Both the position numbers and the translations under genes were made by a program. Of a stretch of 64,000 nt of DNA, positions 33,449-44,203 are shown one piece after another; the first letter of the stretch is position 1; each line of letters begins with the position of its first letter. The DNA comes from Muribaculaceae bacterium (GTDB taxonomy: Bacteria; Bacteroidota; Bacteroidia; Bacteroidales; Muribaculaceae): assembly GCA_023667015.1 (NCBI GenBank), contig JAMPAX010000001.1, positions 1-64,000 on the forward strand, in the 5' to 3' direction. A model generated the notes under the pieces. It worked only from the letters and a program-made list of their open reading frames with translations. It did no database searches and had not been told where the DNA came from.

Positions 33449-34525
33449 TTAGTGCATAGCTTCGAATTCCTTCATGCAGGCAACGAGAGCCTCAACGCTT
33501 TCCATGGGGAGAGCATTGTAGAGGGAAGCGCGGAAGCCGCCAACGGAGCGGTGACCCTTAATGCCGACCATACCCTTAGAAGTAGCGAAGTCGAAGAATT
33601 CCTGCTCGAGATCCTTGTACTCGGGCTTCATAACGAAGCAAACGTTCATGATAGAGCGATCCTCCTTGTTGGGGATAGTGGCTTCGAAGAGCTTGGAATT
33701 GTCAATAGCGTCGTAGAGCTTGTCAGCCTTAGCGATGTCCATCTTTTCGATTTCCTTGAGGCCACCGAGGCTCTTATAATATTTAAGAGTCTGGAGAGCG
33801 GAGAAGATGGGGAGTACCGGAGGAGTATTGAACATAGAGCCCTTGTCGACGTGAGTTTTGTAGTTGAGCATAGTGGGGAGTATGCGGTCAACATGTCCGA
33901 GGGCATCGTCCTTAACGATAACGATAGTCACACCAGCGGGGGCGAGATTCTTCTGAGCGCCGGCGAAGATGAGGTCATACTTAGAAACGTCAACGGGGCG
34001 AGAGAAGATATCGGAGCTCATGTCAGCGATCATGCGCACGGGCACTTCGGGGTCACGACGGATTTCAGTACCGTAGATGGTGTTGTTAGAGCAGTAGTAG
34101 AAATAGTCTACGTCTGTGGGCACCTTAGCTTCGAAACCCTTGGGGATATAGTTATAGTTTTTGTCTTTGGAGGAAGCTACCACGTCAACCTCACCGAAGA
34201 GTTTAGCCTCCTTGATAGACTTGTTGGCCCACACGCCGGTGTCGAGATAAGCTGCCTTCTTGTTAAGGAAGTTCATAGGAGCCATAGCGAACTGGAGGGA
34301 AGCGCCGCCACCGAGGAAGAGTACGGAGTAGCCTTCGGGGATTTCGAGGAGCTCCTTAACGAGAGCCACAGCCTCGTCTACTACTGCCTGGAACTGCTTG
34401 CTACGATGGGAGATTTCGAGGATAGAAAGACCCATGTCGGCGAAATTGATAATCGCGTCGGCAGTGTTCTTAATTGTGTACTGGCTGAGGATACAGGGGC
34501 CAGCGTAAAAATTGTGTTTTTTCAT
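33449..34525 (-). CDS. serC: Phosphoserine aminotransferase
   Basis: 358 residues. PLP enzyme converting phosphohydroxypyruvate and glutamate to phosphoserine and 2-oxoglutarate. Opening [20 protein letters not shown], the phosphate-binding [14 protein letters not shown], and [19 protein letters not shown] with the Schiff-base lysine are all in place. The C-terminal [20 protein letters not shown] is the family's arginine-bearing signature. First gene of the serC-serA operon, with its promoter at 34565-34594. Confidence 0.95.
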   Translation of the reverse strand: MKKHNFYAGPCILSQYTIKNTADAIINFADMGLSILEISHRSKQFQAVVDEAVALVKELLEIPEGYSVLFLGGGASLQFAMAPMNFLNKKAAYLDTGVWANKSIKEAKLFGEVDVVASSKDKNYNYIPKGFEAKVPTDVDYFYYCSNNTIYGTEIRRDPEVPVRMIADMSSDIFSRPVDVSKYDLIFAGAQKNLAPAGVTIVIVKDDALGHVDRILPTMLNYKTHVDKGSMFNTPPVLPIFSALQTLKYYKSLGGLKEIEKMDIAKADKLYDAIDNSKLFEATIPNKEDRSIMNVCFVMKPEYKDLEQEFFDFATSKGMVGIKGHRSVGGFRASLYNALPMESVEALVACMKEFEAMH

Positions 34526-34564
34526 GATTGCTCAATGAATAAATTGATTGTTCGAAATTTTTTA

Positions 34565-34594
34565 CAAAAATAGACAATTATTTTGATATAGCAA
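34565..34594 (-). promoter_or_regulatory. Promoter of serC-serA
   Basis: Minus strand TTG (34594-34592), 19 bases, TATTTTTG (34572-34565); transcription would start near 34558, about 33 bases before the ATG. Confidence 0.65.
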
Positions 34595-34821
34595 TTTTTC
34601 TTATGGGAAAAATTGGGTAAATTTTTCTTTTTTACAGGGGAGCGACTTTTCAGATTTGATTTTTTGGGAGACAAGCCCCCTAACACAACAAAACGCAAGT
34701 AATTCTAATCATATAAAATCCCCACTTGAGATTGCTTTTGTAAATTCTTGGCTATTTCCCCTTTGCTAATTCCTCCTGATTAATTCTTCTTGTTATTTCT
34801 TCCCGGCTTAATTCCTCTTGG

Positions 34822-36090
34822 CTAATCGGGGAGGAGGGAGATTATAATTTGATCGGCATGCATTAGGGAATTTTTGGTTACTGCTATTCTATCTTTGGAT
34901 TGGAGGATTGTTCCCGGGGATTTGCTTTCTATGGATTGGGCTTTTCTGATTAGCCTTTCAGCCTCAGCGGGGCTGAAAGATTCGGATATTCGCTTCAGGT
35001 CTATACCCTCCTTTGTTCTCAAGCCCAACATAATGGACTCCTCAAGTCTTTCAATAGGCGACAACTTCTCCTCGGAATAAAAGATGGAAGCCCCGCGCAT
35101 AGTGTCCGAGAGAGAGGAAGAGGGAGAATGGCGTGCGGACTTGTCTGAATAGTCTGACTCTTCAGACTGGCCGGAGGGAGCGAAGTGAGAGATGTATTGT
35201 TGGATTTTCGGGGGGTTGCTGCGGCGTAGGGAGAGGCCGTCGTAGCTGTGGGCTGAGGGTCCTAAGCCGAGGTATGGAGAGAAGGTCCAATAGGAGGAAT
35301 TATGGATTGAGCGCTTGCCCGGAAGAGCATAGTTAGAGATTTCATAATGGTCGTAGCCCACCGCTGCGAGCATCGACTCCACGAGTTGAAACATCCGTAC
35401 TATCTCATCATCCTCAGGCAAGCGAATCCTCCCCTGCTCTGAGAGAATCGTAAGAGGGGTATTATCCTCAAGCATAAGAGCATAAGCAGAGATATGGTCG
35501 GGATGGAGGCCGATAACGCCTTTCAGAGTATGCTCCAAAGAAGCCAACGATTGACCGGGGAGGCCGAAAATAATATCGATACTAACATTGCGAAAATTCT
35601 CTCTCAGAATTTTGGCCGCCTCAAGGGCAGACAAGGCATTATGGTGGCGACCGATAGCCCTGAGTTCGGAATCTACTAAAGACTGCACACCCATACTAAT
35701 CCTATTGACACCCGCACGCTTCCAAACGTTTGCGAGCTGCATGCTAACATCATCGGGATTCACTTCGAGAGTAAATTCCAAAGCATCGCCCCCCCCGGGA
35801 GGCATATATGGGAGAGTAAGCTTCCTAATACCACTGCAGAGACGCTCAAAGAGCAGAGGGGGCATGAGCGAGGGAGTACCCCCACCAATATATATAGACT
35901 GCAAACGGCGAGGAATCTCAACACAGCGCTCAGAAAGTTCAGCGAGGAGAGCATCGACAAACCGCGACCAGAGATCCTCAGAAGGAGCGCCGCTGAAGAA
36001 ATCACAATATAAGCACTTTCGGCGACAGAAAGGGATATGAATATATAAGCCCCCCGGGGTATCCAGGATTGGATTTTCGGTTAAAAACAT
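34822..36090 (-). CDS. hemW: HemW-like radical SAM haem chaperone
   Basis: 422 residues from ATG 36090. The radical-SAM cluster motif is PFCRRKCLYCDFFSG (CxxxCxxC), preceded by GLYIHIP. YIGGGTPSLMPP, NPDDV, RISMGVQSL and GLPGQSLASL follow in order, all diagnostic of the HemW/HemN group. The catalytic C-terminal domain has SIMLGLRTKEGIDLKRI. HemW proteins traffic haem and were often misnamed coproporphyrinogen oxidases. The C-terminus is slightly extended. A G8 run at about 35790 codes for consecutive glycines. Confidence 0.88.
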   Translation of the reverse strand: MFLTENPILDTPGGLYIHIPFCRRKCLYCDFFSGAPSEDLWSRFVDALLAELSERCVEIPRRLQSIYIGGGTPSLMPPLLFERLCSGIRKLTLPYMPPGGGDALEFTLEVNPDDVSMQLANVWKRAGVNRISMGVQSLVDSELRAIGRHHNALSALEAAKILRENFRNVSIDIIFGLPGQSLASLEHTLKGVIGLHPDHISAYALMLEDNTPLTILSEQGRIRLPEDDEIVRMFQLVESMLAAVGYDHYEISNYALPGKRSIHNSSYWTFSPYLGLGPSAHSYDGLSLRRSNPPKIQQYISHFAPSGQSEESDYSDKSARHSPSSSLSDTMRGASIFYSEEKLSPIERLEESIMLGLRTKEGIDLKRISESFSPAEAERLIRKAQSIESKSPGTILQSKDRIAVTKNSLMHADQIIISLLPD

Positions 36091-36142
36091 ATGCAAAAGT
36101 AAGAAAAAATCCGAAAAAGATAAGAAGTATAGAAAAAATCAT

Positions 36143-36150
36143 TATATTTG
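36143..36150 (+). promoter_or_regulatory. -7 element upstream of the RelA/SpoT gene
   Basis: TATATTTG matches TAnnTTTG; no clear -33 element at 20 bases. It implies a leader of about 150 bases that contains a dispersed repeat and a weak hairpin. Confidence 0.4.
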
Positions 36151-36193
36151 CTTTTTTTACTTAAATACTCAAGTTTTCAAGTGCACATTGCAC

Positions 36194-36232
36194 CTTGAAA
36201 GCTTGAAGTTGGGAGTTTGAAGGTTAGAGATT
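36194..36232. repeat. Dispersed intergenic repeat, reverse copy upstream of rel
   Basis: CTTGAAAGCTTGAAGTTGGG then AGTTTGAAGGTTAGAGATT, the reverse complement in style of the repeat at 15665. It argues against a translation start at 36217 inside it. Confidence 0.55.
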
Positions 36233-36306
36233 ATAGGTTGCTAACCCTAAAAAAATACGGCTCGCCAATCATCAAGGATACTACCAGCGAGAAAAAACTA
36301 AGGCAG

Positions 36307-38193
36307 ATGGAAAAGACAAGGGCAATAGAGAACTACACTCCGATAATAGAGGCACGGGCGCAACACGTCTTTGACGTGATGCGACCAAGATGTACAGACA
36401 TGGACATGCACCGCATGCAGGAAGCGTTTAGATTGGCCAGAGAGGCACATTCTGAGCAGAAGCGCAAAACGGGAGAGCCCTACATACTGCATCCGATAGC
36501 GGTAGCCACAATTGCGGCAGAGGAATTGAACCTTGACGCCAACTCAGTATGCGCGGCCTTTCTGCATGATGTAGTAGAAGACACCGACATCAAACTTGAG
36601 CGTATCACCAAGCAATTTGGTTCAGATGTAAGCTTTCTGGTGAAGGTACTGACTAAGGTGAAACGTGAGAAATACGAGATGAGCAAGCAGCTTGACAACT
36701 TCAAGCAGCTGCTGAACGCCGTGCAGCACGACATACGGCCGATACTGGTGAAGCTTGCCGACCGTCTTCACAACATGCGCACCCTATCGTCTATGCGAGC
36801 CGACAAGCAGATGAAGATAGCCGGAGAGACCGACTACTTCTACGCGCCGTTAGCCACCCGTTTAGGGCTCTACGAAGTCAAGACAGAGCTTGAGAACCTG
36901 TCACTTCGATTCAGAGTGCCCCACGAATATGAGCATCTGAAAGACAAGATTAAAGCCGACGAAATAGCCAACAGACCGCGATTAGAATCCTTCATGCGCC
37001 AAGTATCAGGGATACTGCACCAGCAAGATATAGAAGTAAAAGTAAAGACAACATATCGACAGCCCTACAGCCTATGGCGAAAGATGAAGAAATATGGCGA
37101 CGACTTTGACCATCTGAAATATCGCCACTTCGTAGAGATCGAATTCGAGACGCCGGAAGGAATCAGCGAAAAAGACATGGTACTTCGCATTTATAGCCAT
37201 CTTACCGACCGCTTCCGAGAGAAGCCGGGAGGTATACTAAACTATGTAGACTCCCCCAAAGAGAACGGCTATCAGAGCTTCCACATAAAACTACTGACCG
37301 ACTACGGCAAATGGGAAGAAGTACATATCAGCAGTAGCCGCATGGTTCACAACTCCAACTACGGCACCTTCAGCGAACAGCCCGAAGAAAACATCCGTAA
37401 ATGGATAGCCAAATTCCGAAAGAATCTGAAATCCATCTCCCATCAAGGCAACGATGGTGACGACTTCATAGAGAACGTAGTAGCATCTTTCTACAACGAT
37501 GACATCATGACGTTTACACCCCAGGGAAAGCCTGTGGTACTCCCCCAGCGGTCGTCGGTCATCGACTTTGCCTACGAGATACATACCGAATTAGGCAACA
37601 AAGCGAAATATGCTCGTATCAATGGGCGATTAGCATCAATGAAGACACTGCTACGCCGTGGCGACATCATAGAGATCTTCACCGACAAAGACTCACACCC
37701 CCAGGATGACTGGCTGGAGCATGCCGTAAGTTTCAAAGCAAAGAAAGCTATAACGCAATATTTAAAAAATCGCAAGAAGCCCCGCTATTGTCATTGCACC
37801 GTCTGCAAGCCACTCCCCGGAGAAGAAGTCATAGGCTACAAAGAAGAGAACGGCAACATCACAGTCCACAAGAGAGATTGTCCGGTAGCCATCCGCTTAG
37901 CCTCAAAGATGGGAGACAACATTGAGAGTGTAGACTACCGGGCAGACGACACCCTCTATCCGGTAGAATTTGAGATACTCTGCATTGACCGAGCCCACAT
38001 GATCATCGACTTGGTAGAATGTATCTCCAACAAGCTCAACCTCTCGATATCGAGTATCAACACCCACACCGAAGACTCGATAGTAACACTGACCTTGACA
38101 TTAGGAGTACACTCCTACGAAGAATTACAAACGATAGTTGCCCACATCCGGGAGATACCGGATGTAGACGAAGTACAAGTTAAGGCATTATAA
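36307..38193 (+). CDS. RelA/SpoT family (p)ppGpp synthetase/hydrolase
   Basis: 628 residues from ATG 36307 ([12 protein letters not shown]). The HD hydrolase domain is intact: [30 protein letters not shown], and [12 protein letters not shown]. The synthetase domain is divergent: [16 protein letters not shown] and [12 protein letters not shown] are present, but the usual EVQIRT reads EVHISSSR and the DLxAVR strand is altered. A TGS domain ([20 protein letters not shown]) and an ACT-like C-terminus ([18 protein letters not shown]) follow. It probably acts mainly as a ppGpp hydrolase with weak or no synthesis. The frame is open to 36217 but begins in a repeat. Confidence 0.88.
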   Translation: MEKTRAIENYTPIIEARAQHVFDVMRPRCTDMDMHRMQEAFRLAREAHSEQKRKTGEPYILHPIAVATIAAEELNLDANSVCAAFLHDVVEDTDIKLERITKQFGSDVSFLVKVLTKVKREKYEMSKQLDNFKQLLNAVQHDIRPILVKLADRLHNMRTLSSMRADKQMKIAGETDYFYAPLATRLGLYEVKTELENLSLRFRVPHEYEHLKDKIKADEIANRPRLESFMRQVSGILHQQDIEVKVKTTYRQPYSLWRKMKKYGDDFDHLKYRHFVEIEFETPEGISEKDMVLRIYSHLTDRFREKPGGILNYVDSPKENGYQSFHIKLLTDYGKWEEVHISSSRMVHNSNYGTFSEQPEENIRKWIAKFRKNLKSISHQGNDGDDFIENVVASFYNDDIMTFTPQGKPVVLPQRSSVIDFAYEIHTELGNKAKYARINGRLASMKTLLRRGDIIEIFTDKDSHPQDDWLEHAVSFKAKKAITQYLKNRKKPRYCHCTVCKPLPGEEVIGYKEENGNITVHKRDCPVAIRLASKMGDNIESVDYRADDTLYPVEFEILCIDRAHMIIDLVECISNKLNLSISSINTHTEDSIVTLTLTLGVHSYEELQTIVAHIREIPDVDEVQVKAL

Positions 38194-38226
38194 TATGGAT
38201 TTTTCAAATCCATATTATAATGCCTT
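38182..38226 (+). terminator. 21-base-pair perfect hairpin spanning the rel stop codon
   Basis: Left arm 38182-38202 (AAGGCATTATAATATGGATT then T) contains the codons for the last two residues and TAA 38191-38193. The right arm 38206-38226 is its exact complement. No T run follows; a heptamer repeat begins at once. Confidence 0.65.
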
Positions 38227-38296
38227 GGGGATTGGGGATTGGGGATTGGAGATTGGGGATTGGGGATTGGAGATTGGGGATTGGAGATTGGAGATT
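38227..38296. repeat. Ten tandem copies of a 7-base unit
   Basis: GGGGATT and GGAGATT units alternate ten times between the convergent rel and RND pump genes. Copy number is likely to vary between strains, and the pump stop codon lies just past the array. Confidence 0.85.
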
Positions 38297-41200
38297 ATAG
38301 TTCTCGGACTGAGGGCTTGTCGGACCGGTCTGACCGGTCTGACTGTTTTTTTTGGTCGGCTTTGTTGCCGAAGACTTTGGAGAGATAATTCTCCTGGAAG
38401 CGCTGCATGACATCCCAGAAACTGGGGACGAAGAGTGTGCCGAGGATTGCATTCATCGTCATGCCGAAGACAATCGCCGTGCCCAACTCTATACGACTGT
38501 TGGCACCTGCGCCGGTAGCGAAGAGCATCGGAAGTACACCGAAGATAAAAGCCAGCGCAGTCATCATAATCGGACGGAAACGAATTACCCCCGCATCGTG
38601 AGCCGCCTTGCGGATATCCTCACCCTGCTTACGGAAATCCATGGCATACTCCACAATAAGGATAGCATTCTTCGCCGACATACCCAACAGCAGAATCATA
38701 CCAATCTGAGTGTAGATGCTGACACTCTGCCCCATCACGATACAACCCAGACACGTACCCAGAATAGCAATCGGCATACTGAAGACCACCGCAATCGGAC
38801 TTGTCCAGCTCTCATACTGAGCTGAGAGCACCAAGATAGTCATCACAATAGCGAAGATAAATACGAAAGAGATAGTAGTCCCCGCCTGTGTCTCCTGATA
38901 CGCCTCGCCCGTCCAGGCGTATGAATAATTTTGACCCAAAGTATCGTATACAATATCCTCCATCGCATGGATAGCGTCCGAAGAGCTCACCCCCTTAGCC
39001 GGGGTAGCAGTCAGCGACGCCGTAGAATAAAGATTATAGCGCGCCACCGACCCCTCACCCATGATTTCCTTAATCTGAGTGAAAGCTGAGAACGGCACCA
39101 TCTCGCCCTTAGAATTGCGAACGCTCAGCCTATTTACATCATCTACGAAAGCACTCGTGCCTCCCATAGCCTTGACAGTCACTTGGAAAGTACGACCAAA
39201 CTCCACGAAATCATTAACATAACTACCGCCCATATACCCGGCCAGGGTAGAATAGACATCATCAAGACTTATACCCTGAAGCTCAATACGATCACGATCG
39301 AAATCGAGTTGATATTGCGGGATTACACCCTCATACATCGAAGTGACAGAAGCGATGCGAGGGTCATTCTTAGCCGCAGTCTCAATACTCTGAAGAGCCT
39401 TCATCATCTCCGAAGCACCGAGATTATTGATATCGAGGAGCTGCATCTCCAGCCCCGCCGACATACCCAGACCCGGGATTGAAGGAGGATTGATAGAGAA
39501 GATCACCGCCTCCTGATACTGAGCAGAAAGCTCAGTAACCTTCGCCATAAGCTTATCGATACTCTCACTGCGGCCACGATCCTTCCATGGCTCAAGAATC
39601 ACATTGACAGCACCCACATTGCCACCGCTACCACCGAGGAACGAAAAGCCCGAGATACTCATCACATCCTTGACACCCGGAATCTCCTTCACCTTCGCCG
39701 ACAGAGAATTGACCACCTCCTCCGTACGCTCCAGCGAAGCACCCGTAGGGAGCTGCACACTCGTCATGAAATACCCCATATCCTCCTCAGGCAGATAGCT
39801 CGTAGGGAGCTTCAGAAACCCCCAAATACCCACCAGAGCGATAACAACGAACGCCCCCATAGAGAGATACGGACGCTCCAGCATGTGGGCCGTAATGCGA
39901 GCATAGAGATTCTCCACCTTCTGATAGCCAAAATTGAACCACCTATATATAAAGAAGCGTGAAGACTTCTGAGGTCTCAAGAACAGAGCGCAGAGCGCCG
40001 GAGTCAGCGTCAACGCATTCAGACCCGAAAACGCCGTAGAGACAGCAATAGTCAAAGCGAACTGCTTATAAAGCTGACCCGTAATGCCACTGACGAAAGC
40101 CGTAGGGATAAACACCGAGAGAAGCACCAACACCTCACCAACAACAGGCCCCGTCAGCTCCTTCATAGCCTGTACAGCAGCCTGCCGAGGAGTCATCTCG
40201 CCCCTATCCACAATACGGGAACAATCCTCCACCACCACGATAGCATCATCCACCACAATAGCAATCGCCAATACAAGGCCGAAGAGCGTCAGCGTATTGA
40301 GCGAGAACCCAAGCAGCTTCATGACCGCAAACGTAGCGATGAGTGACACCGGAATAGTCAACATCGGGATCACCACCGCCCTCCAGTTTTGCAAGAATAT
40401 CAGGATTACCACCATAACAATAAAGGTAGTAATAAAGAACGTCACAACCAGATCAGAGATAGACTCCCGCACATAATCCGTAGAATTAAGAATCACCCGA
40501 TACTTAATGCCGGAGGGGAAATATTTAGCAAGGCGATTGAGCTCCTTGATTGAGCCATCAGCCACATCCAGCGCATTAGCCCCCGGGAGCTGCGAGATAC
40601 CGATAAGAGCCACATCCTTACCATTGACCTTAGAGACAACGCTATAAGACTGCGATCCCAGATCAATCTTAGCCACATCTCTCAGGCGAAGGATACCACT
40701 GTCTGAAGAACGCAAGATAATATCGCCAAACTCCTCAGGCGTCTGGAGCATACCATCGCTTACCAGAGTATACTCAAACGAAGCATGGTCATTATTAGGC
40801 TCAGAACCCACCGAACCCGCCGAGACCTCCATATTTTGAGCGCGGATAGCAGCCTCGACATCAGCGGGGGTAAGATTACGATGGCGCATAGCCTCCGGAT
40901 CGAGCCAGATACGCATACTATACTTACCCGAACCGAAAGCGCTGACATCACCCACGCCCTCCACTCGCGACAGAGGGTCGATAAGATTCAGCTGTGCATA
41001 ATTAGTAAGATACAGCGCCGAATAGCGTCCCGAATCATCCCCCTCGAGGGTACAGAACAGAACATTGTTTGACGACTGCTTGTTGACACTCAGCCCCTGC
41101 TCCGTCACCGAATTCGGCAGTTCAGCCGTGATTCGCTGCAGACGGTTTTGCACATTGATAGCAGCCTGGTCAACATTGGTGCCATTCTTGAAAGTGACAG

Positions 41201-41471
41201 TCAACGAATAGCTACCATCACCGGAAGTAGAACTCATATATAGCATATCCTCGATACCGTTGACAGCCTGCTCCACGGGAACACCAACAGAGCGAGCCAC
41301 GGTAGCCGCATCTGCTCCGGGATACGAAGCGCTGACCATAATAGTCGGCGGCGTAATATCCGGATACTGAGCAATCGGCAGGGTGAAGAGAGTCATCGTA
41401 CCGGCGAGAATCATCAACACCGCGATTACTGTAGCAAAAATCGGACGATCTATGAAAAATCTGGAAAACAT
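38295..41471 (-). CDS. RND multidrug efflux transporter (HAE1/AcrB-like)
   Basis: 1058 residues, normal for AcrB-type pumps. Proton-driven inner-membrane component that exports lipophilic compounds through a tripartite complex. Seen: the N-terminal [20 protein letters not shown], periplasmic loop with [20 protein letters not shown], the TM4 charged relay [20 protein letters not shown] (two adjacent Asp), and [20 protein letters not shown] in the second half. The C-terminus ends in a Ser/Asp/Lys-rich tail ([15 protein letters not shown]). It lies last in an operon with the outer-membrane factor and adaptor upstream. Confidence 0.93.
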   Translation of the reverse strand: MFSRFFIDRPIFATVIAVLMILAGTMTLFTLPIAQYPDITPPTIMVSASYPGADAATVARSVGVPVEQAVNGIEDMLYMSSTSGDGSYSLTVTFKNGTNVDQAAINVQNRLQRITAELPNSVTEQGLSVNKQSSNNVLFCTLEGDDSGRYSALYLTNYAQLNLIDPLSRVEGVGDVSAFGSGKYSMRIWLDPEAMRHRNLTPADVEAAIRAQNMEVSAGSVGSEPNNDHASFEYTLVSDGMLQTPEEFGDIILRSSDSGILRLRDVAKIDLGSQSYSVVSKVNGKDVALIGISQLPGANALDVADGSIKELNRLAKYFPSGIKYRVILNSTDYVRESISDLVVTFFITTFIVMVVILIFLQNWRAVVIPMLTIPVSLIATFAVMKLLGFSLNTLTLFGLVLAIAIVVDDAIVVVEDCSRIVDRGEMTPRQAAVQAMKELTGPVVGEVLVLLSVFIPTAFVSGITGQLYKQFALTIAVSTAFSGLNALTLTPALCALFLRPQKSSRFFIYRWFNFGYQKVENLYARITAHMLERPYLSMGAFVVIALVGIWGFLKLPTSYLPEEDMGYFMTSVQLPTGASLERTEEVVNSLSAKVKEIPGVKDVMSISGFSFLGGSGGNVGAVNVILEPWKDRGRSESIDKLMAKVTELSAQYQEAVIFSINPPSIPGLGMSAGLEMQLLDINNLGASEMMKALQSIETAAKNDPRIASVTSMYEGVIPQYQLDFDRDRIELQGISLDDVYSTLAGYMGGSYVNDFVEFGRTFQVTVKAMGGTSAFVDDVNRLSVRNSKGEMVPFSAFTQIKEIMGEGSVARYNLYSTASLTATPAKGVSSSDAIHAMEDIVYDTLGQNYSYAWTGEAYQETQAGTTISFVFIFAIVMTILVLSAQYESWTSPIAVVFSMPIAILGTCLGCIVMGQSVSIYTQIGMILLLGMSAKNAILIVEYAMDFRKQGEDIRKAAHDAGVIRFRPIMMTALAFIFGVLPMLFATGAGANSRIELGTAIVFGMTMNAILGTLFVPSFWDVMQRFQENYLSKVFGNKADQKKQSDRSDRSDKPSVREL

Positions 41472-41546
41472 AGTCTTTGAAATTAGGAATTAGTAATCAG
41501 GAATTCCAACTGTCAACTATAAACTATAAACTTTCAACCAACAACC

Positions 41547-41573
41547 ATAAAATTTCGGTTACCGAAATTTTAT
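41547..41573 (-). terminator. Hairpin beginning at the adaptor gene stop codon
   Basis: ATAAAATTTCGGT and ACCGAAATTTTAT, 13 paired bases around one T. The TAA of the minus-strand adaptor gene (41572-41570) lies inside the arm. Located between adaptor and pump, it may limit downstream transcription. Confidence 0.6.
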
Positions 41574-42697
41574 TTCTGAAGGACGGGTTTGACAGTTTCC
41601 CCCTCGCGCACCTTCAGGAGAGCCTTGGTCACGTAGCGTTGTTTGGGAGTCAGACCCTTAGTGACAACTCTCAGAGAATCCCGATATAGGTCGCCAATTT
41701 CAATATGCGTGTAGACCACCTTATTAGAATCATTGACAACGTAGACATACTTACCGAGTTGATCGGTGCCGATAGAAGCATCGCGCACCAGGATAGCCTT
41801 AGAATCCGTGCCATAAGGAAGGTGCACCTTACAATACATACCATCCTTAAGCTCATCATTAATATTCTTCACCCTACCCTTAATCAGCAGCGTACCCGTA
41901 GTAGGGTCGATTGCCGGCGACTCATAGCTAAGGTCGATAAAATAATCATGAGGCAGAGGATTAGTAAACGAAACGGGCACCTTTCGGAACAGCGGGTTGT
42001 TGATACCACCATTCTTACCGAGCATAGCCTCATACTCCGAATCCTCAACGTGGAAACGCACCGACATAGCATTATCATCATAGATAGTACAGAGAACCAC
42101 CGGCGAAGCGCCACCATTGACATACGCCCCCGGGTCAAGGACAGCCGCCGAAGCGATACCTGAAATTGGGGCGCGAACGGTGCAATAGCTCAGATTAGTA
42201 CGCGCAGTCTGCAGAGCAGCCGTAGAATTCTTGATAGAAGCCGCCGCCTGCTCCATGTTGCTCTTTGCCTGAGCTACATCCATCTGAGAGACAGCATCGC
42301 TCTGCAGAGCCTTCTTCATAGCCTCATACTGCTTAGAAGCGTAGGCATACTCCGCGCGAGCCGTGGCCAGCGATGACTCAGCCTGCTGCACAGCATCCTT
42401 ATACTTCGCAGACTCAATGACGAAAAGCACCTGCCCCTTAGAGACGTGGGAACCATCCTGATACTGCTGCGACAGGATAATACCATCTACCCTCCCCACG
42501 ACATCCGTGACATCGCGAGTGCGCACCGTAGCCGGATACACCTTATATAAAGTAATAGAGTCAACCTCAGGATAAGCCACATCGATGCTCATCTCCTGCT
42601 GTTCAGACTGATCCTTATGCTTGCCACAACTTGAGAAAGCAACCGCAATAATAGCAGCACACCCTAATATAATAGCGAAAGGAAATATCTTATTCAT
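41570..42697 (-). CDS. Membrane-fusion (adaptor) lipoprotein of the RND pump
   Basis: 375 residues from ATG 42697, where a lipoprotein signal starts (MNKIFPFAIILGCAAIIAVA, Cys in AFSSC). Adaptor architecture: barrel-sandwich hybrid (GRVDGIILSQQYQDGSHVSK), long helical hairpin (AEYAYASKQYEAMKKALQSD), lipoyl-like return (YCTVRAPISGIASA) and membrane-proximal domain (KAILVRDASIGTDQLGKYVY). It links the RND pump to the outer-membrane channel. A longer open frame to 42844 would overlap the upstream gene's end and is rejected. Confidence 0.93.
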   Translation of the reverse strand: MNKIFPFAIILGCAAIIAVAFSSCGKHKDQSEQQEMSIDVAYPEVDSITLYKVYPATVRTRDVTDVVGRVDGIILSQQYQDGSHVSKGQVLFVIESAKYKDAVQQAESSLATARAEYAYASKQYEAMKKALQSDAVSQMDVAQAKSNMEQAAASIKNSTAALQTARTNLSYCTVRAPISGIASAAVLDPGAYVNGGASPVVLCTIYDDNAMSVRFHVEDSEYEAMLGKNGGINNPLFRKVPVSFTNPLPHDYFIDLSYESPAIDPTTGTLLIKGRVKNINDELKDGMYCKVHLPYGTDSKAILVRDASIGTDQLGKYVYVVNDSNKVVYTHIEIGDLYRDSLRVVTKGLTPKQRYVTKALLKVREGETVKPVLQK

Positions 42698-42707
42698 AGC
42701 AGTAAAA

Positions 42708-44135
42708 TTAACGATTAACAAATTGAGGAATCCAGCCGCCACCAAGACTCTGATAGAGGCTGACAATATCGGAAAGGGCAGCCCCCTTAGCAGCAATAAG
42801 AGAATTGCGCGACTCAAGCAAATCGAGCTGAGCGTTGGCAACATTAGTGAAATCAGAAAGACCCAGTTTATAACGCTCCACAGCCAGATTCAGAGTCAGT
42901 TCATTCTGGTGTACCACCTCAGCATCAATCTTAATTTCATCAATCGAAGAAGTATAATCAGCGAGATTATCGTTGACCTCGAAGACCGCCTGCATGACAG
43001 TCTCATTGTAAGAATCCACAGCAGCCTCTAAATCCGCCTTGGCGATAGCCACGTCAGCATCGCGACCCAGGCCATCGAAGATAGTCCAAGAGAGCTGAGG
43101 CGCCACACTCCAGGTGAACGACTCTCCCTTAAAAAGATCGCCCGCATTATGGGCTGAAGTGCCGATTTGCCCCGAGATAGAAAGCCGCGGAAGAAACTCC
43201 TTCTTAGCCGCACCGACATTAGCCGCCAGAGCACGAAGATTCCACTCCGCCTCCACAATATCAGGACGACGACGCAGCAGATCAGCCGGAATACCCGAAG
43301 GAGCAACATAATCCGGATTAGGGAGACAGCCATGGAGGATAACATCCGCAGGGAGCTCCTCCTGATAGACACCGCAGAGGAGAGCCAACGCATTCAGGTT
43401 AGACTGGATAAGAGCATGAAGTTGCGGGATAGTCGCCTTAGTAGAGAGTACCACCGAACGAGCCTGTGCCACATCCAGAGCCGAAGCCAGCCCGGCATTA
43501 AATCTCGCCTCCGTCATACTGAGTATTTTCTCCTGAGAATCAATATGGTCCAGCGCCACCTCCAATTGCTCCTGATAGCAGCGCAGCGAAAAATACGTCT
43601 TCGCCACACTGGCACAAATCGACACATTCAGCGCACCGCGTTCCGCACGGGTAGCCTCCAGCGACGCCTTCCCCGACTCCACCTGCTTGCTAATCCTGCC
43701 AAAAATATCAATCTCCCAATTAGCAGAAATGCCTAGAGAAAAATAATCAAGAGAAGAAGCACTCCCCCGCCGCGAATACATCAGGCCCGACTGACGCTCC
43801 TTAGTCCACCCGGCAGAAAGCGACAACGAAGGGAAATACCCCGCACGCGCCTTGCGCAGAGACTGAGAAGCCGCCTCAATACGAGCGAGCGCCGCCGAGA
43901 GCTGATAATTATGACTCTCCGCCTGCTTGAAAAGAGCCACGAGCACCGGATCATTGAATCCCTGCCAGAAATCATCGGTAGAGGGAGCCTTCAATACCGG
44001 TAAAGTATCATTCTGCCACTCCTGAGGGAGAGGCCGGGCGAGCCATTGGTTTTGCGGAGCACTTTGCCGGGCTGACACCGACAAAGAAACCAAAAGCCCA
44101 AAAGATGAAGCTAAAAATAGATATATGTTATTCAT
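42708..44135 (-). CDS. Outer-membrane efflux factor (OprM/NodT family)
   Basis: 475 residues. Signal peptide MNNIYLFLASSFGLLVSLSV without a lipobox Cys. Two internally repeated TolC-like halves: LFKQAESHNYQLSAALARIE, YFPSLSLSAGWTKE, then RPDIVEAEWNLRALAANVGA, KKEFLPRLSISGQIG and the closing ERYKLGLSDFTNVANAQLDL. It forms the trimeric exit duct for the adjacent adaptor and RND pump. Ten bases separate it from the adaptor start. Confidence 0.93.
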   Translation of the reverse strand: MNNIYLFLASSFGLLVSLSVSARQSAPQNQWLARPLPQEWQNDTLPVLKAPSTDDFWQGFNDPVLVALFKQAESHNYQLSAALARIEAASQSLRKARAGYFPSLSLSAGWTKERQSGLMYSRRGSASSLDYFSLGISANWEIDIFGRISKQVESGKASLEATRAERGALNVSICASVAKTYFSLRCYQEQLEVALDHIDSQEKILSMTEARFNAGLASALDVAQARSVVLSTKATIPQLHALIQSNLNALALLCGVYQEELPADVILHGCLPNPDYVAPSGIPADLLRRRPDIVEAEWNLRALAANVGAAKKEFLPRLSISGQIGTSAHNAGDLFKGESFTWSVAPQLSWTIFDGLGRDADVAIAKADLEAAVDSYNETVMQAVFEVNDNLADYTSSIDEIKIDAEVVHQNELTLNLAVERYKLGLSDFTNVANAQLDLLESRNSLIAAKGAALSDIVSLYQSLGGGWIPQFVNR

Positions 44136-44203
44136 AGCAGAAGTTAAATGATTTTCAATTTATAATTTTCAATTATCAATACGCCGGAGGGGACACTATC
44201 CCT

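Noticed and set aside
33452-34573. 373-codon open frame on the plus strand
   Set aside because: It lies exactly antisense to serC, whose motifs are unmistakable; the antisense product has no domain and unnatural composition.
35785-35797. C8/G8 homopolymer in hemW as a phase-variable tract
   Set aside because: It is in frame, encodes consecutive glycines inside an intact gene, and no alternative frame is meaningful.
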